A DNA stretch of 64,000 bases from an uncultured Paracoccaceae bacterium (GTDB lineage Bacteria > Pseudomonadota > Alphaproteobacteria > Rhodobacterales > Rhodobacteraceae). Positions 33,281-43,378 of this stretch are shown here, piece by piece. The notes beneath the pieces are model-generated. The model saw only the letters and a list, made by a program, of their open reading frames with translations. It did no database searches and was not told the DNA's origin. Positions within the stretch are counted from its first letter, which is position 1. Each line of letters opens with the position of its first letter. Where the stretch lies: positions 62,001 through 126,000 of the forward strand of contig CANNFE010000001.1 in the NCBI GenBank assembly GCA_947503775.1, in the 5' to 3' direction. The translations under genes were made by a program, and so were the position numbers.

Positions 33281-34843
33281 ATGTCCAAGTCAGACCACCA
33301 GCGCCTTCTCATCATCGATTTCGGCAGTCAGGTCACGCAGCTGATCGCGCGCCGTTTGCGCGAGCTGAACATCTACTGCGAAATCCATCCCTTTCACGAC
33401 GTCACCGCCGGGTTCCTTCGCGACTTCGCGCCCAGGGCCGTGATCCTGTCGGGCGGACCGGCCAGCGTGACGGCCCAGGGCTCCCCTCGTCCGCCCTCGG
33501 ACGTGTTCGAGCTGGGCGTTCCCGTGCTGGGGATCTGCTATGGCCAGCAGGTTATGATGGACATGCTCGGCGGTCAGGTGGAGCGCGGCGCCGGGACCGC
33601 CGAGTTTGGGCGCGCCTATGTAACGCCGTCGCAGGACCGGATCGAGCTGCTCAAGGGCTGGTTTCTGGAGACGCGCGAGCAGGTCTGGATGAGCCATGGC
33701 GATCACGTCTCGAAGATCGCGCCTGGCTTTGAGGTCTACGGAACCTCGCCCCATGCGCCTTACGCGATCACCGCAGATCTGAGCCGCAATTTCTTTGCGG
33801 TGCAATTCCATCCGGAGGTTCACCACACGCCGAACGGGCGGACGCTTTACGAGAATTTCGTGCGTCTGGCCGGCTTTACCGGCGACTGGACCATGGCGGG
33901 TTATCGCGACGAGGCCATCGCGCGGATCCGCGAACAGGTCGGCGATGCGAAGGTGATTTGCGGCCTTTCGGGAGGCGTGGATTCGTCGGTGGCCGCCGTC
34001 TTGATCCACGAGGCGATCGGCGAGCAGCTGACCTGCGTTTTCGTGGATCACGGTCTGTTGCGGCAAAACGAGGCGGACGAGGTCGTGACGATGTTCCGCG
34101 ATCACTACAACATGCCGCTTATCCATGCCGATGAGAGCGATCTGTTCCTTGGCGAGCTTGACGGCGTCTCGGACCCGGAGACCAAGCGCAAGATCATCGG
34201 GCGGCTTTTCATCGATGTGTTCCAGAAGCACGCCAACGAGGTTGGCGGGGCGGCGTTTCTGGCGCAGGGGACGCTGTATCCCGATGTGATCGAAAGTGTC
34301 AGCGTCTCGGGCGGCCCGTCGGTGACGATCAAGTCCCATCACAATGTGGGCGGCCTGCCCGAGAAGATGGGGCTCAAGCTGGTCGAGCCGCTGCGCGATC
34401 TTTTCAAGGACGAGGTTCGCGCTTTGGGGCGCGAGTTGGGTCTGCCCGAGAGTTTCATCGGGCGGCACCCGTTTCCCGGCCCCGGCCTTGCCATCCGGTG
34501 CCCCGGGGAGATCACGCGCGAGAAGCTCGAGATCCTGCGCCGCGCGGATGCGGTCTATATCGATCAGATCCGCAAGCACGGTCTTTACGACGAGATCTGG
34601 CAGGCTTTCGTTGCGATCCTTCCCGTGCGCACCGTCGGGGTCATGGGCGATGGCCGGACCTATGATTTTGCCTGCGCGCTGCGCGCGGTCACATCGGTCG
34701 ACGGGATGACGGCGGATTACTATCCGTTCAGCCACGAGTTTCTGGGCGAGACGGCGACGCGGATCATCAACGAGGTTCCGGGGATCAATCGCGTGACCTA
34801 CGACATCACCTCCAAACCGCCGGGCACGATCGAGTGGGAGTGA
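33281..34843 (+). CDS. guaA: GMP synthase (glutamine-hydrolysing)
   Basis: Converts XMP to GMP using glutamine and ATP, 520 residues, full length. The class I glutamine amidotransferase domain has nucleophile Cys86 (GICYGQQ) and the His-Glu pair in FHPEVHHT. The ATP pyrophosphatase P-loop GLSGGVDSS is at 228-236. The C-terminal dimerisation domain ends in PPGTIEWE, the usual family terminus. It follows the divergent MttB-family gene after 182 bp. Confidence 0.96.
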   Translation: MSKSDHQRLLIIDFGSQVTQLIARRLRELNIYCEIHPFHDVTAGFLRDFAPRAVILSGGPASVTAQGSPRPPSDVFELGVPVLGICYGQQVMMDMLGGQVERGAGTAEFGRAYVTPSQDRIELLKGWFLETREQVWMSHGDHVSKIAPGFEVYGTSPHAPYAITADLSRNFFAVQFHPEVHHTPNGRTLYENFVRLAGFTGDWTMAGYRDEAIARIREQVGDAKVICGLSGGVDSSVAAVLIHEAIGEQLTCVFVDHGLLRQNEADEVVTMFRDHYNMPLIHADESDLFLGELDGVSDPETKRKIIGRLFIDVFQKHANEVGGAAFLAQGTLYPDVIESVSVSGGPSVTIKSHHNVGGLPEKMGLKLVEPLRDLFKDEVRALGRELGLPESFIGRHPFPGPGLAIRCPGEITREKLEILRRADAVYIDQIRKHGLYDEIWQAFVAILPVRTVGVMGDGRTYDFACALRAVTSVDGMTADYYPFSHEFLGETATRIINEVPGINRVTYDITSKPPGTIEWE

Positions 34844-34895
34844 GCGGGTCCGAGGCCGGTTCGATCCTTGCGGGTGCGCACTCGTCCTGATTTGC

Positions 34896-34934
34896 GCGGG
34901 ATCGACCGTTCGGATCCGCTAGGGCGTTTTTTTT
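34896..34934 (+). terminator. Possible terminator behind guaA
   Basis: A 7-bp stem with one bulged G (34896-34903 with 34913-34919) is followed after seven bases by eight T (34927-34934). The spacing from stem to T run is long, and an alternative fold with CGCCCCCTAG downstream would place the T run in a loop, so the call is weak. Confidence 0.35.
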
Positions 34935-35013
34935 GTGCACAAGGCGCCCCCTAGCCTTGCCGCAGCATGAGGCGGTGTGCGAGCCTGAGGCATATTTGAC
35001 TCGGAGCATTTCC

Positions 35014-38000
35014 ATGACCCGCTTTCTTGCCCTCTGGCTTTCCACGGTTCTGCTGATCGCCTCTGGCGGTCCTCTTATGGCGGAGGATCCGGTTCCGGAG
35101 GCCCGCGCGGTCTATGACCGGAATATCGATCTGGTCGGCCGGGATCTGGCCAACATCTTCGATACCACGCTGGAGGCCTGCGAGGCGGCCTGTACGTTCA
35201 ACGAGGATTGCACGGCGTTCACGTTCAATCGCCGGTCCAATGCGTGTTTTCCGAAAACCGATGTGACCGATGCCGTGCCTTTTGACGGGGCGATCTCGGG
35301 CCGGATGGTGAAGGCCTCTCCGCAGGTTCTGGCCAATCTCGATGCGCGCGTGACCGAGCTTTCCTTTTTGAGCGAAAGAGATCTTGACGATGCGAGGACC
35401 TTTGTGCGCGGCACGAACTGGCCGTTGCGCAATTCAAGTGCGCAGCAGCGCTCCCTGGCGCTGACCGCGCTGCGGACGGATCTAGCCGAAGCTTGGCTGA
35501 CCTTTGCAAAACGGGCGGATCGGACCGGGAGCCGGATCAGGAACGCTTATCTGCCTGCGACAATCGTTGCCTATCTGCGGGCCGACGCGCCGAACGTGCG
35601 ACGCGAGATCCTTGTCGAGATGGCCTCTGCCCTGGAAGATCGCGGTCGGGGGCGCGACATGATCCCTGCCCTGCGGCTCGCGCAGCAGATCGAGTATCGG
35701 CAGCCGACCGAGAACGCGCTTGACCTTGCCATCGGCAAATACGGGTTCCGCGTAGCCGAGACGCAAGTCGAAAGCGATACGGCGACCCCGCGGATCTGCG
35801 CGGCGTTCAACGAGGATCTGATCCGGGCGGGGACGGATTACACTCCGTTCGTGCAATTGCCCGAGCCGCAGCTGGTCGTGTCGGTCAATGACGGGCAGCT
35901 TTGCATCGACGGCGTGAAACATGGCAGCCGCTATCGTCTGGTCCTGCGCGAAGGACTGCCTGCAGCCAGCGGCGAGACGCTTGTGCGGCCGGTCGAACTG
36001 ACGCTTTACGTGCGCGACCGCAGCCCGTCGGTTCGCTTTGTCAGCCGGGCTTATGTCCTGCCGCGCATGGACGATGTCGCGATCCCGGTCGAGACGGTGA
36101 ATACCGACGAGATCGAGCTGACGCTTCGGCAGGTCGACGACCGCAATATCCTTCGCACGATCCAGCAAGGGCTTCTTGGGCGTCCGGTTTCGAGCGGGCA
36201 GGACAGCTATATCTCGGGCCAGATCGGCACCGATATCTGGTCGGGAACGGCGACGGTCGAAAGGGACCTCAATCGCGATGTTCTGACCCGGATCCCGCTT
36301 GCCGAGGCGCTGCAAGACGCGCCTGCCGGGGTCTACGTTCTGACGGCCTCGAGCGTCGATGCGGATCGCGACATGCCTGCGGCAACGCAGTGGTTCGTTT
36401 TGTCGGATCTGGGTGTGGCGACCTATCTGGGCAATGACGGTCTGACGGTAGCGGTCCGATCGCTGGCCAGCACCGAAGTCGTCGAGCAAGCCAGCGTCAC
36501 GCTGATCTCTCAGAGCAATGCGGTGCTTGGGTCGGTCCTGACCGATGAGGATGGCGTTGCGCGGTTTGCAGGCGGGCTGACGCGGGGTGTGGGCGGCAAC
36601 GCGCCCGCCCTCGTCACGGTCGAGCGCGAGGGTGATCTGACCTATCTGTCGCTGACCGAAGCGGCATTCGATCTGTCCGACAGGGGTGTCGAAGGGCGCG
36701 AGCCAAGCCCGCCGATCGACGTCTTCGTGGCGACCGATCGCGGGGCCTACAGGGCCGGAGAGACGATCCACGTGACCGCGCTGATGCGCGATGAGCGGGC
36801 GACGGCCCTGCCCGGCATCCCGCTGACGGCGATCCTGACCCGGCCCGATGGCGTGGAATATACGCGCACCGTTTCGACGCAGGATGTGGCGGGCGGGCAT
36901 GTCTTCGCCCTGCCTGTCGCAAGCACCGCGCCGCGCGGGACGTGGCGGATCAGCCTGCTGGCCGACGAGGATGCGCCGCCCTTGGCCCGCACCTCGGTTC
37001 TGGTCGAGGACTTCTTGCCGGAGCGGATCGATTTCGAGATGACGCTGCCGGACCAGATCCGTCTGGGCGATGCGCCGGATCTGAGGATCGAGGCGCGTTA
37101 TCTTTTTGGCGCGCCGGGCGCAGATCTGGGGATCGAGGGCGACGTGCTGCTGCGCCCGGCATCCAGCCTTGAGGGATATCCGGGATATCGCTTTGGCCAG
37201 TACGACGCCGCTTTCGACGCTCAGGTGAACTATCTGAACGACAGCCAGACGAATGCGGACGGGATCGCCACTCTGGCGGTGGATCTGCCCGATGTGAGTG
37301 CGTCGCAACCGCTGGAAATGCGGGTGACAGCGCGCGTGAAAGAGGGATCGGGGCGGCCTGTGGAGCGGCAGGAGATCGTGCCGGTTCTGCCGGATCAGCC
37401 AATGATCGGGATCAAGCCCCGGTTCGATGGCGTGATCGACGAGGACACCGAAGCGGGGTTCGATCTGATCGCGCTGACGCCGGATCTGACATCCGCAAAC
37501 CTCGATGTGCAGTGGTCGATCAACAAGGTGACAACGCGCTATCAGTGGTATTCCCTGCGCGGGCGCTGGAACTGGGATCCGGTCACGACACGGACCCGCG
37601 TTGCGAGCGGACGCGCGAGGTTGGGGGACGCTCCGGTGCAGATCGGCGGGATCGTCGACTGGGGCCAGCACGAGATCGTCGTCGAAACGGTTGGAGAGAG
37701 CTACACGGTTGCCTCCACCGATTTCTATGCGGGCTGGTACGCTCCGGCTTCGGCCACGGATACGCCGGATCTGCTGCAGGCCTCGCTTGATGCGGAGAGC
37801 TATGCCGTCGGGGATACGGCGACGTTCAGGATCGTGCCACGCTATGCCGGAACCGCCGTCGTGACGGTGATGTCAGACCGCGTCATTGCGATGGAAAGCG
37901 TCGAGGTGGGAGAAGGCGAGAGTGTGATCGAGCTGCCCGTTACCGAAGAATGGGGCGCGGGCGCCTATGTCGGCGCGTCTGTCATTCGTCCGATGGATAT

Positions 38001-40362
38001 CGAGGCCAAGCGGAACCCGGCCCGGGCGCTTGGGCTGAGCTATGCGAGCGTGGCGCCGGGCGAGAAGGCGTTGTTGGTCTCGCTGGATGCATCCGATGTG
38101 ATCGAGCCGCGGGGGCCTTTGGAGATCGGGATCGATGTCGAGGGGATCACGGCCGGAGAGACCGCTTACGTGACGCTTGCGGCCGTCGATCTGGGTATTC
38201 TGAACCTGACCCGCTTCGAGACGCCCGATCCGCAGGGACATTACTTTGGCCAGCGCAAGCTGGGCGTCGAGATGCGGGATATGTACGGGCGCCTGATCGA
38301 TGGTCTGAACGGCGCCATGGGAACGGTCCGCTCGGGCGGGGATGCGATGGCGCAGGCCGGTCTGCAAAGCCCGCCGCCGACCGAGGATCTGGTGACGTTC
38401 TTCCGCGGGCCGGTTGTCATTGGCGCCGACGGTCAAGCGCGCGTTAGCTTTGATGTTCCGGCCTTTAACGGCACGATCCGCTTGATGGCGATTGCCTGGA
38501 CGCCGACCGGTGTCGGGCAGGCCCAGAGGGATGTAATCGTGCGCGATCCGGTCGTGGTGACCGCCAGCGTTCCGCGCTTTCTGGCCCCTGGAGACGAAAG
38601 TCGGATGCTGCTTGAAATCGTGCATGCCGAAGGTCCTGCCGGTGAAATGGGTCTGACCCTTGAGGCTGAGGGCGTCACAATCGGCGCGGATATACCGGAG
38701 ACGTTTGCTCTGGCCGAAGGCAGCAAAAAGGTCTTTGAGGTTCCGATTACTGCGCTTGATCCGGGCACGCACGAGCTGACGGTGTCTCTGACAACGCCCG
38801 ATGATCGCGTGCTGACCAAGACGCTTCGCATGCCCGTGGTCGTCAACGATCCGGAGGTGAGCCGGATCAGCCGGTTCAGCCTGGCCTCGGGGAGCACGTT
38901 CACCTTCGACGACAACGTGTTTGCAGGTTTGGCCGCCGGAACCGGGAAGGCGACGCTGTCGGTCGGCCCCCTCGCCCGGTTCGACGCGCCCGGACTTCTA
39001 GCGGCGCTCGACCGGTATCCTTACGGCTGCACCGAGCAGATTACGTCCCGCGCCATGCCGCTGCTTTACCTGGACAGGGTGGCCACGACGATGGGTCTGG
39101 CGACGAGCGATCAGATTGAGGACCGCATTCAGGAGGCGATCTCCGAGGTGACGGCCAATCAGTCGGCCAATGGCTCTTTCGGGCTGTGGCGGCCCTCTCG
39201 CGGGGATCTGTGGCTGGACGCCTATGTGACGGACTTTCTGTCCCGGGCCCGGGCGGCCGGGCATGAGGTTCCCGAGGTCGCCTTTAGCAGCGCGATCGAC
39301 AATCTGCGCAATTCGGTGAACTACTACCCCGATTTCGATGACGGCGGTCGGGATCTGGCCTATGCGCTGATGGTGCTCGCGCGCGAGGGGAATGCGGCGA
39401 TTGGCGATCTTCGCTATTATGCGGATCAGAAGGCGGGGGCGTTCTCCTCGCCTTTGGCCGTTGCGCAGCTTGGTGCGGCGCTGGCGCAATATGGCGATCA
39501 GCCTCGGGCGGATGCGCTGTTCGGGCGGGCTGGTGCGCAGATCGAGCGGCAGATCATGCGGCAGGAAAGCCGGTCTTGGAGAAGTGACTACGGAACGGTT
39601 CGGCGCGACACGGCTGCGGTGCTGACCCTGGCGGTCGAAGCCGGAAGCAACGCGGTTGATCGCGATGTCATGACGAACCGGATCGGCAGCCTTGCGGCGC
39701 GGGCGTCAACGCAAGAGGCCGTCTGGACGTTGCTTGCGGCGAACGCGCTTGTCGATACGCTGGGTGCGGCGGGGCTGACCGTGGACGGCGCGGTGCCGGA
39801 TAGGCCTATCGTTCAGTTGCGCGATGACCAGACGCAGCAGGACCCCGTTCTGATCGCCAATGAGGGGGCCGGATCGACCGAACTGACGGTCACGACCTTC
39901 GGCGTTCCGACAGAGCCCGAACCGGCGGGCGGCAACGGATATGCGATTGAACGCACCTACGCCACGCTCGATGGAGCGCAGGTCGATCTGTCGGATGTCG
40001 CGGTCGGAACGAGGCTTGTGACCATTCTGACCGTCCGGCCTTTTGGGCGGCAGGAGGCGCGGCTGATGGTCGATGATCCGCTGCCTGCCGGGTTCGAGAT
40101 CGACAATCCCAATCTGCTGCAAGGCGGGGATATCGATGCGCTGGAATGGCTCGATCTGGCATCGCCGCAGAACGCGGAGTTTCGGACGGACAGGTTCCTT
40201 GCCGCCGTTGACTGGCGGTCGGACAAGGCGTTTCAGCTGGCTTATATCGTGCGCGCCGTCTCCCCCGGAAACTTCCATCACCCGGCGGCGGCGGTCGAGG
40301 ATATGTACCGGCCGCAGATGCGCGCGCGCACCGATGCGGGCCGGGTCACGATCTTGCCGTGA
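35014..40362 (+). CDS. Bacterial alpha-2-macroglobulin with N-terminal PAN/apple-like domain
   Basis: A giant 1782-residue periplasmic protease trap. A signal peptide (about 1-22, ending LMAE) is followed by a Cys-rich PAN/apple-like module (about 30-90, with CEAACTFNEDC). Macroglobulin-type repeats come next, and the thioester motif CTEQ at 1339-1342 in GCTEQITSRAMP, followed by the alpha-helical complement-like domain. The intact Cys-Gln pair predicts covalent trapping. The ATG at 35014 was chosen because it begins the signal peptide. No lipobox Cys is evident. Its stop overlaps the pbpC start, the classic yfhM-pbpC pairing thought to protect peptidoglycan during envelope damage. Confidence 0.92.
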   Translation: MTRFLALWLSTVLLIASGGPLMAEDPVPEARAVYDRNIDLVGRDLANIFDTTLEACEAACTFNEDCTAFTFNRRSNACFPKTDVTDAVPFDGAISGRMVKASPQVLANLDARVTELSFLSERDLDDARTFVRGTNWPLRNSSAQQRSLALTALRTDLAEAWLTFAKRADRTGSRIRNAYLPATIVAYLRADAPNVRREILVEMASALEDRGRGRDMIPALRLAQQIEYRQPTENALDLAIGKYGFRVAETQVESDTATPRICAAFNEDLIRAGTDYTPFVQLPEPQLVVSVNDGQLCIDGVKHGSRYRLVLREGLPAASGETLVRPVELTLYVRDRSPSVRFVSRAYVLPRMDDVAIPVETVNTDEIELTLRQVDDRNILRTIQQGLLGRPVSSGQDSYISGQIGTDIWSGTATVERDLNRDVLTRIPLAEALQDAPAGVYVLTASSVDADRDMPAATQWFVLSDLGVATYLGNDGLTVAVRSLASTEVVEQASVTLISQSNAVLGSVLTDEDGVARFAGGLTRGVGGNAPALVTVEREGDLTYLSLTEAAFDLSDRGVEGREPSPPIDVFVATDRGAYRAGETIHVTALMRDERATALPGIPLTAILTRPDGVEYTRTVSTQDVAGGHVFALPVASTAPRGTWRISLLADEDAPPLARTSVLVEDFLPERIDFEMTLPDQIRLGDAPDLRIEARYLFGAPGADLGIEGDVLLRPASSLEGYPGYRFGQYDAAFDAQVNYLNDSQTNADGIATLAVDLPDVSASQPLEMRVTARVKEGSGRPVERQEIVPVLPDQPMIGIKPRFDGVIDEDTEAGFDLIALTPDLTSANLDVQWSINKVTTRYQWYSLRGRWNWDPVTTRTRVASGRARLGDAPVQIGGIVDWGQHEIVVETVGESYTVASTDFYAGWYAPASATDTPDLLQASLDAESYAVGDTATFRIVPRYAGTAVVTVMSDRVIAMESVEVGEGESVIELPVTEEWGAGAYVGASVIRPMDIEAKRNPARALGLSYASVAPGEKALLVSLDASDVIEPRGPLEIGIDVEGITAGETAYVTLAAVDLGILNLTRFETPDPQGHYFGQRKLGVEMRDMYGRLIDGLNGAMGTVRSGGDAMAQAGLQSPPPTEDLVTFFRGPVVIGADGQARVSFDVPAFNGTIRLMAIAWTPTGVGQAQRDVIVRDPVVVTASVPRFLAPGDESRMLLEIVHAEGPAGEMGLTLEAEGVTIGADIPETFALAEGSKKVFEVPITALDPGTHELTVSLTTPDDRVLTKTLRMPVVVNDPEVSRISRFSLASGSTFTFDDNVFAGLAAGTGKATLSVGPLARFDAPGLLAALDRYPYGCTEQITSRAMPLLYLDRVATTMGLATSDQIEDRIQEAISEVTANQSANGSFGLWRPSRGDLWLDAYVTDFLSRARAAGHEVPEVAFSSAIDNLRNSVNYYPDFDDGGRDLAYALMVLAREGNAAIGDLRYYADQKAGAFSSPLAVAQLGAALAQYGDQPRADALFGRAGAQIERQIMRQESRSWRSDYGTVRRDTAAVLTLAVEAGSNAVDRDVMTNRIGSLAARASTQEAVWTLLAANALVDTLGAAGLTVDGAVPDRPIVQLRDDQTQQDPVLIANEGAGSTELTVTTFGVPTEPEPAGGNGYAIERTYATLDGAQVDLSDVAVGTRLVTILTVRPFGRQEARLMVDDPLPAGFEIDNPNLLQGGDIDALEWLDLASPQNAEFRTDRFLAAVDWRSDKAFQLAYIVRAVSPGNFHHPAAAVEDMYRPQMRARTDAGRVTILP

Positions 40363-42380
40363 CACGCTGGATCTTCGCGACGGCGATCTGCCTTTTCTGC
40401 GCCGGGGCGGCGCGGGACGGGATAGATCGCTGGATCGATGCGACCGCCTTGCCCTCGCTGGAGGCGCCTGCGAGCGTCGAGGTGCTGGATCGGGACGGGC
40501 ATCTTTTGCGCGCCTATACGATGGCGGACGGGCGCTGGCGCATGCCGGTGCGTCTGGAGCAGGTCGATCCGGTCTATCTGCAGATGCTGATCCGCTACGA
40601 GGACAAGCGGTTTTATCGCCATGGCGGAGTGGATTGGATCGCGATGCTGCGGTCAGGTCTGCAGGCGGCGCGGCATCTTGAGGTTACATCCGGTGGGTCG
40701 ACGCTGACCATGCAGGTGGCGCGCTTACTTGAGGATGGCAGCACCGGGCGCTGGTCGGGCAAGCTGCGTCAGATCCGTGTGGCGCTCGCGCTTGAGCGCA
40801 GCCTTGGCAAGGACGAGATCCTGACGCTTTACCTCAACCACGCCCCTTTTGGCGGGAATATCGAAGGCGTGCGGGCCGCGTCTTACGCCTATTTCGACAG
40901 ACCGCCTCGCAGGCTTACCGCTGCGCAGGCGGCCTTGCTCGTGGCTTTGCCGCAGTCGCCCGAAGCGCGCCGCCCGGATCGCGCGGCCGGCGAGGCGACC
41001 AGGGCCCGGGACATCGTTCTGGCGCGGTTGCACCGAAGCGGGGTCATAGACGAGGCGAGTTTGGCCGAAGGGCTTCGGAGGCCCGTGCGTTCAGGGCGCC
41101 ACGCATTTCCGGCCATCGCGCCGCATCTGGCCGATTGGGCGATCAGGCAGGACCCGGCGGCGCAGAGCCATCGGCTGACGATAGATCGGGGCGTGCAGAT
41201 CAGCCTCGAGCATCTGGCGGCAGAGGCGGTCGCGGGGCGGTCGGACCGGGTTCAGGTCGCTCTTGTCGCGATGGATCACCGGACGGGGCATGTGCTTGGC
41301 CATGTGGGATCCGCCGCTTACCGAGCCGATGGTCGCGCCGGGTTCATCGATCTGGCGAAGGCGGTCCGGTCTCCGGGATCGACGTTGAAGCCGCTCATTT
41401 ACGGGCTGGGCTTTGATCAGGGTCTGATCCATCCCGAGACGCTCATCGCGGATCGCCCGACCGATTTCGAAGGGTATCGACCGCAGAATTTCGACGGCCT
41501 CTACCGGGGAGAGTTGCGGGTTCGCAAGGCGCTGCAGCTTTCGCTGAACATTCCTGTCGTCGCTGTCACCCGGGCGCTTGGACCGCATCATTTGATGGCC
41601 GGTCTGTACCGGGCCGGGGCGGATGCGGCCCTTCCGGGCGGAGAGCCGGGCCTTGCGGTCGCGCTTGGCGGGGTGGGTTTAACGCTGACGGATCTCGTCA
41701 GGCTTTACGGGGCCATCGGGAATGACGGACAGGCCGTCGATCTGAGATGGCGAGACGAGCCGACGCCGGGTTTCGTGTCCCGGCAGGTGATGAAGAAGAT
41801 GTCGGCCTGGCAGATCGCCGATATCCTGCTGGAGGTGCCGCGCCCGGTCGGCGTGCAGGGCACCGGCATCGCCTACAAGACAGGCACGTCCTATGGGCAT
41901 CGCGATGCCTGGGCGATTGGATTTGACGGGCGCCACGTGATCGGCGTCTGGATGGGACGCGCCGATGGGACACCCGTGCCCGGGGCGTTTGGCGGCGATC
42001 TGGCGGCGCCGGTCCTATTCTCGGCGTTTGCGCGGCTCAAACCGGATGTGGATCCGATCGCGCCTCCTCCGCCAGAGACGCTCCTTTTATCGACCGCGCA
42101 ATTGCCTGAACATCTACAGCGGTTTGAGGATCATGATCGCGACAGGCCTGAGGGGCCGAGGATCGCGTTTCCTCCCGACGGCGCGGTGCTGGACGGCGGC
42201 GTTCTGACAGTGAAGGTCCAGGATGGGCGCGCGCCCTATATCTGGCTTGCCAATGGGCGCCCTGTCGGTCGGACCCACCGCAAACAACTAGAGATCGATC
42301 CGCTTGAGACGGGCTTTTCGTCGCTGACCGTGATCGACGCGGATGGGCGAACGGATGGCGCGCGGGTGGAGCTTCGGTAG
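40359..42380 (+). CDS. pbpC: Penicillin-binding protein 1C
   Basis: A bifunctional peptidoglycan glycosyltransferase/transpeptidase of 673 residues. An N-terminal hydrophobic anchor is followed by a GT51 domain with catalytic Glu81 (EDKRFYRHGG) and GGSTLTMQVARL (112-123). The transpeptidase domain has the S-x-x-K box at Ser341-Lys344 (STLK), SLN at 395-397 and KTGT at 507-510. A BiPBP C-terminal domain ends the protein. The start is GTG at 40359, overlapping the macroglobulin stop by four bases. Confidence 0.93.
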   Translation: MTRWIFATAICLFCAGAARDGIDRWIDATALPSLEAPASVEVLDRDGHLLRAYTMADGRWRMPVRLEQVDPVYLQMLIRYEDKRFYRHGGVDWIAMLRSGLQAARHLEVTSGGSTLTMQVARLLEDGSTGRWSGKLRQIRVALALERSLGKDEILTLYLNHAPFGGNIEGVRAASYAYFDRPPRRLTAAQAALLVALPQSPEARRPDRAAGEATRARDIVLARLHRSGVIDEASLAEGLRRPVRSGRHAFPAIAPHLADWAIRQDPAAQSHRLTIDRGVQISLEHLAAEAVAGRSDRVQVALVAMDHRTGHVLGHVGSAAYRADGRAGFIDLAKAVRSPGSTLKPLIYGLGFDQGLIHPETLIADRPTDFEGYRPQNFDGLYRGELRVRKALQLSLNIPVVAVTRALGPHHLMAGLYRAGADAALPGGEPGLAVALGGVGLTLTDLVRLYGAIGNDGQAVDLRWRDEPTPGFVSRQVMKKMSAWQIADILLEVPRPVGVQGTGIAYKTGTSYGHRDAWAIGFDGRHVIGVWMGRADGTPVPGAFGGDLAAPVLFSAFARLKPDVDPIAPPPPETLLLSTAQLPEHLQRFEDHDRDRPEGPRIAFPPDGAVLDGGVLTVKVQDGRAPYIWLANGRPVGRTHRKQLEIDPLETGFSSLTVIDADGRTDGARVELR

Positions 42381-42402
42381 AGCGCGGGGCCCCGGGGGCA
42401 GG

Positions 42403-43308
42403 CTAATCGGTCGCCACGCCGTAGATACGGGCGATGTCATCCAGCATAAGCTCGGCCGCGAGAACGCCGCCGGCGGTGTTCCAGATCGCATCGTTCACCG
42501 AATGGACCTTGCCTGCTTCGACGGCGGACAGACGTTGCCAGAGAGGATCGGACAGAGCGTCCTGGGCGGCGGCACTGCCTTCTCCATCGCCGGTCTCCCA
42601 TGTGAAATGGAAAATGCGGTCGCCGTCCATATCCGGGATGCTCTCCTTTCCGACACGCAGAGCAAAATCGTCGACATCCTGATTGTCCGGCCGGGCGAAG
42701 CCGAGCTGATCGAGAAGAACGCCCGAGAAGCTGTCCTTTTGATAGATGCGGATCTGTGATGGCAGAAAGCGGATCACGGAGATCTCTTCCTGGACATGGT
42801 CGCCCAACGCGTCGGAGGTCGCGGCAATATCCTGTTTGAAGCCGTCCATGACGGCCGCTCCCGCCTCTTCTTTGCCAAGGGCCTCCGCATAGAGGGTGAA
42901 GTTGACCATCCAGTCGCCGCGCAAGCGCTCTGACAGAACCGTCGGCGCGATCGTGGAAAGCTGCTGGTAGATCTCTTCATGCCGCTGCTTGTTGCCGAGG
43001 ATCAGGTCGGGCTCCAGTGCGGCGACCAGTTCGAGGTTGATGGCGCTTTCCTTTCCGACCGGCTCCACTCCCTCCATCTGTGCGGCGATGTGGTCATACC
43101 ATGGATCACCGTTCCAGGAATTGGCGGCGCCGACAGGTGTGATGCCAAGGGCGAGCGCGGCTTCTGTTCCTTCATTCGTCAGCACGATCACGCGCTGGGG
43201 ATCTTCGGGCACGTCGGTTTCGCCCATGGCGTGGATGACAGGCTCGGCAAAGGCGACGGGCGCGAAGAACAGCGCGGCGGCTGCGCTGAGAAACAGGCGT
43301 CTCGACAT
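42403..43308 (-). CDS. Iron-siderophore ABC transporter substrate-binding protein
   Basis: A periplasmic receptor of 301 residues with a signal peptide (about 1-21, ending AFAE) and the FecB/FepB-type fold. Typical parts are DPQRVIVLTNEGTEAALALGI and LVAALEPDLILGN. The start at 43308 has AAAGGAA upstream and avoids a poor 28-residue extension. It is divergent from the permease genes at 43379-45363, with which it should form a complete importer. The ligand is probably a ferric siderophore; heme or cobalamin cannot be excluded. Confidence 0.87.
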   Translation of the reverse strand: MSRRLFLSAAAALFFAPVAFAEPVIHAMGETDVPEDPQRVIVLTNEGTEAALALGITPVGAANSWNGDPWYDHIAAQMEGVEPVGKESAINLELVAALEPDLILGNKQRHEEIYQQLSTIAPTVLSERLRGDWMVNFTLYAEALGKEEAGAAVMDGFKQDIAATSDALGDHVQEEISVIRFLPSQIRIYQKDSFSGVLLDQLGFARPDNQDVDDFALRVGKESIPDMDGDRIFHFTWETGDGEGSAAAQDALSDPLWQRLSAVEAGKVHSVNDAIWNTAGGVLAAELMLDDIARIYGVATD

Positions 43309-43337
43309 GGAGATTTCCTTTGATGCACTTTCGTGAT

Positions 43338-43354
43338 CTAAGAAGTTTACTAAA
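43338..43354. promoter_or_regulatory. ICE/Irr-box-like palindrome in the divergent iron promoter
   Basis: CTAAGAAGTTTACTAAA matches 11 of the 14 defined positions of the alphaproteobacterial Irr box pattern TTTAGAA-N3-TTCTAAA. It sits in the 70-bp region between the substrate-binding protein and the permease genes, where a divergent operator is expected. Confidence 0.4.
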
Positions 43355-43378
43355 GTAGTCAGGAAAGCAAGCCGCAAC

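Noticed and set aside
35482-37671. 729-codon minus-strand frame within the macroglobulin gene
   Set aside because: Shadow of a long GC-rich gene with a clear signal peptide and thioester motif on the plus strand.
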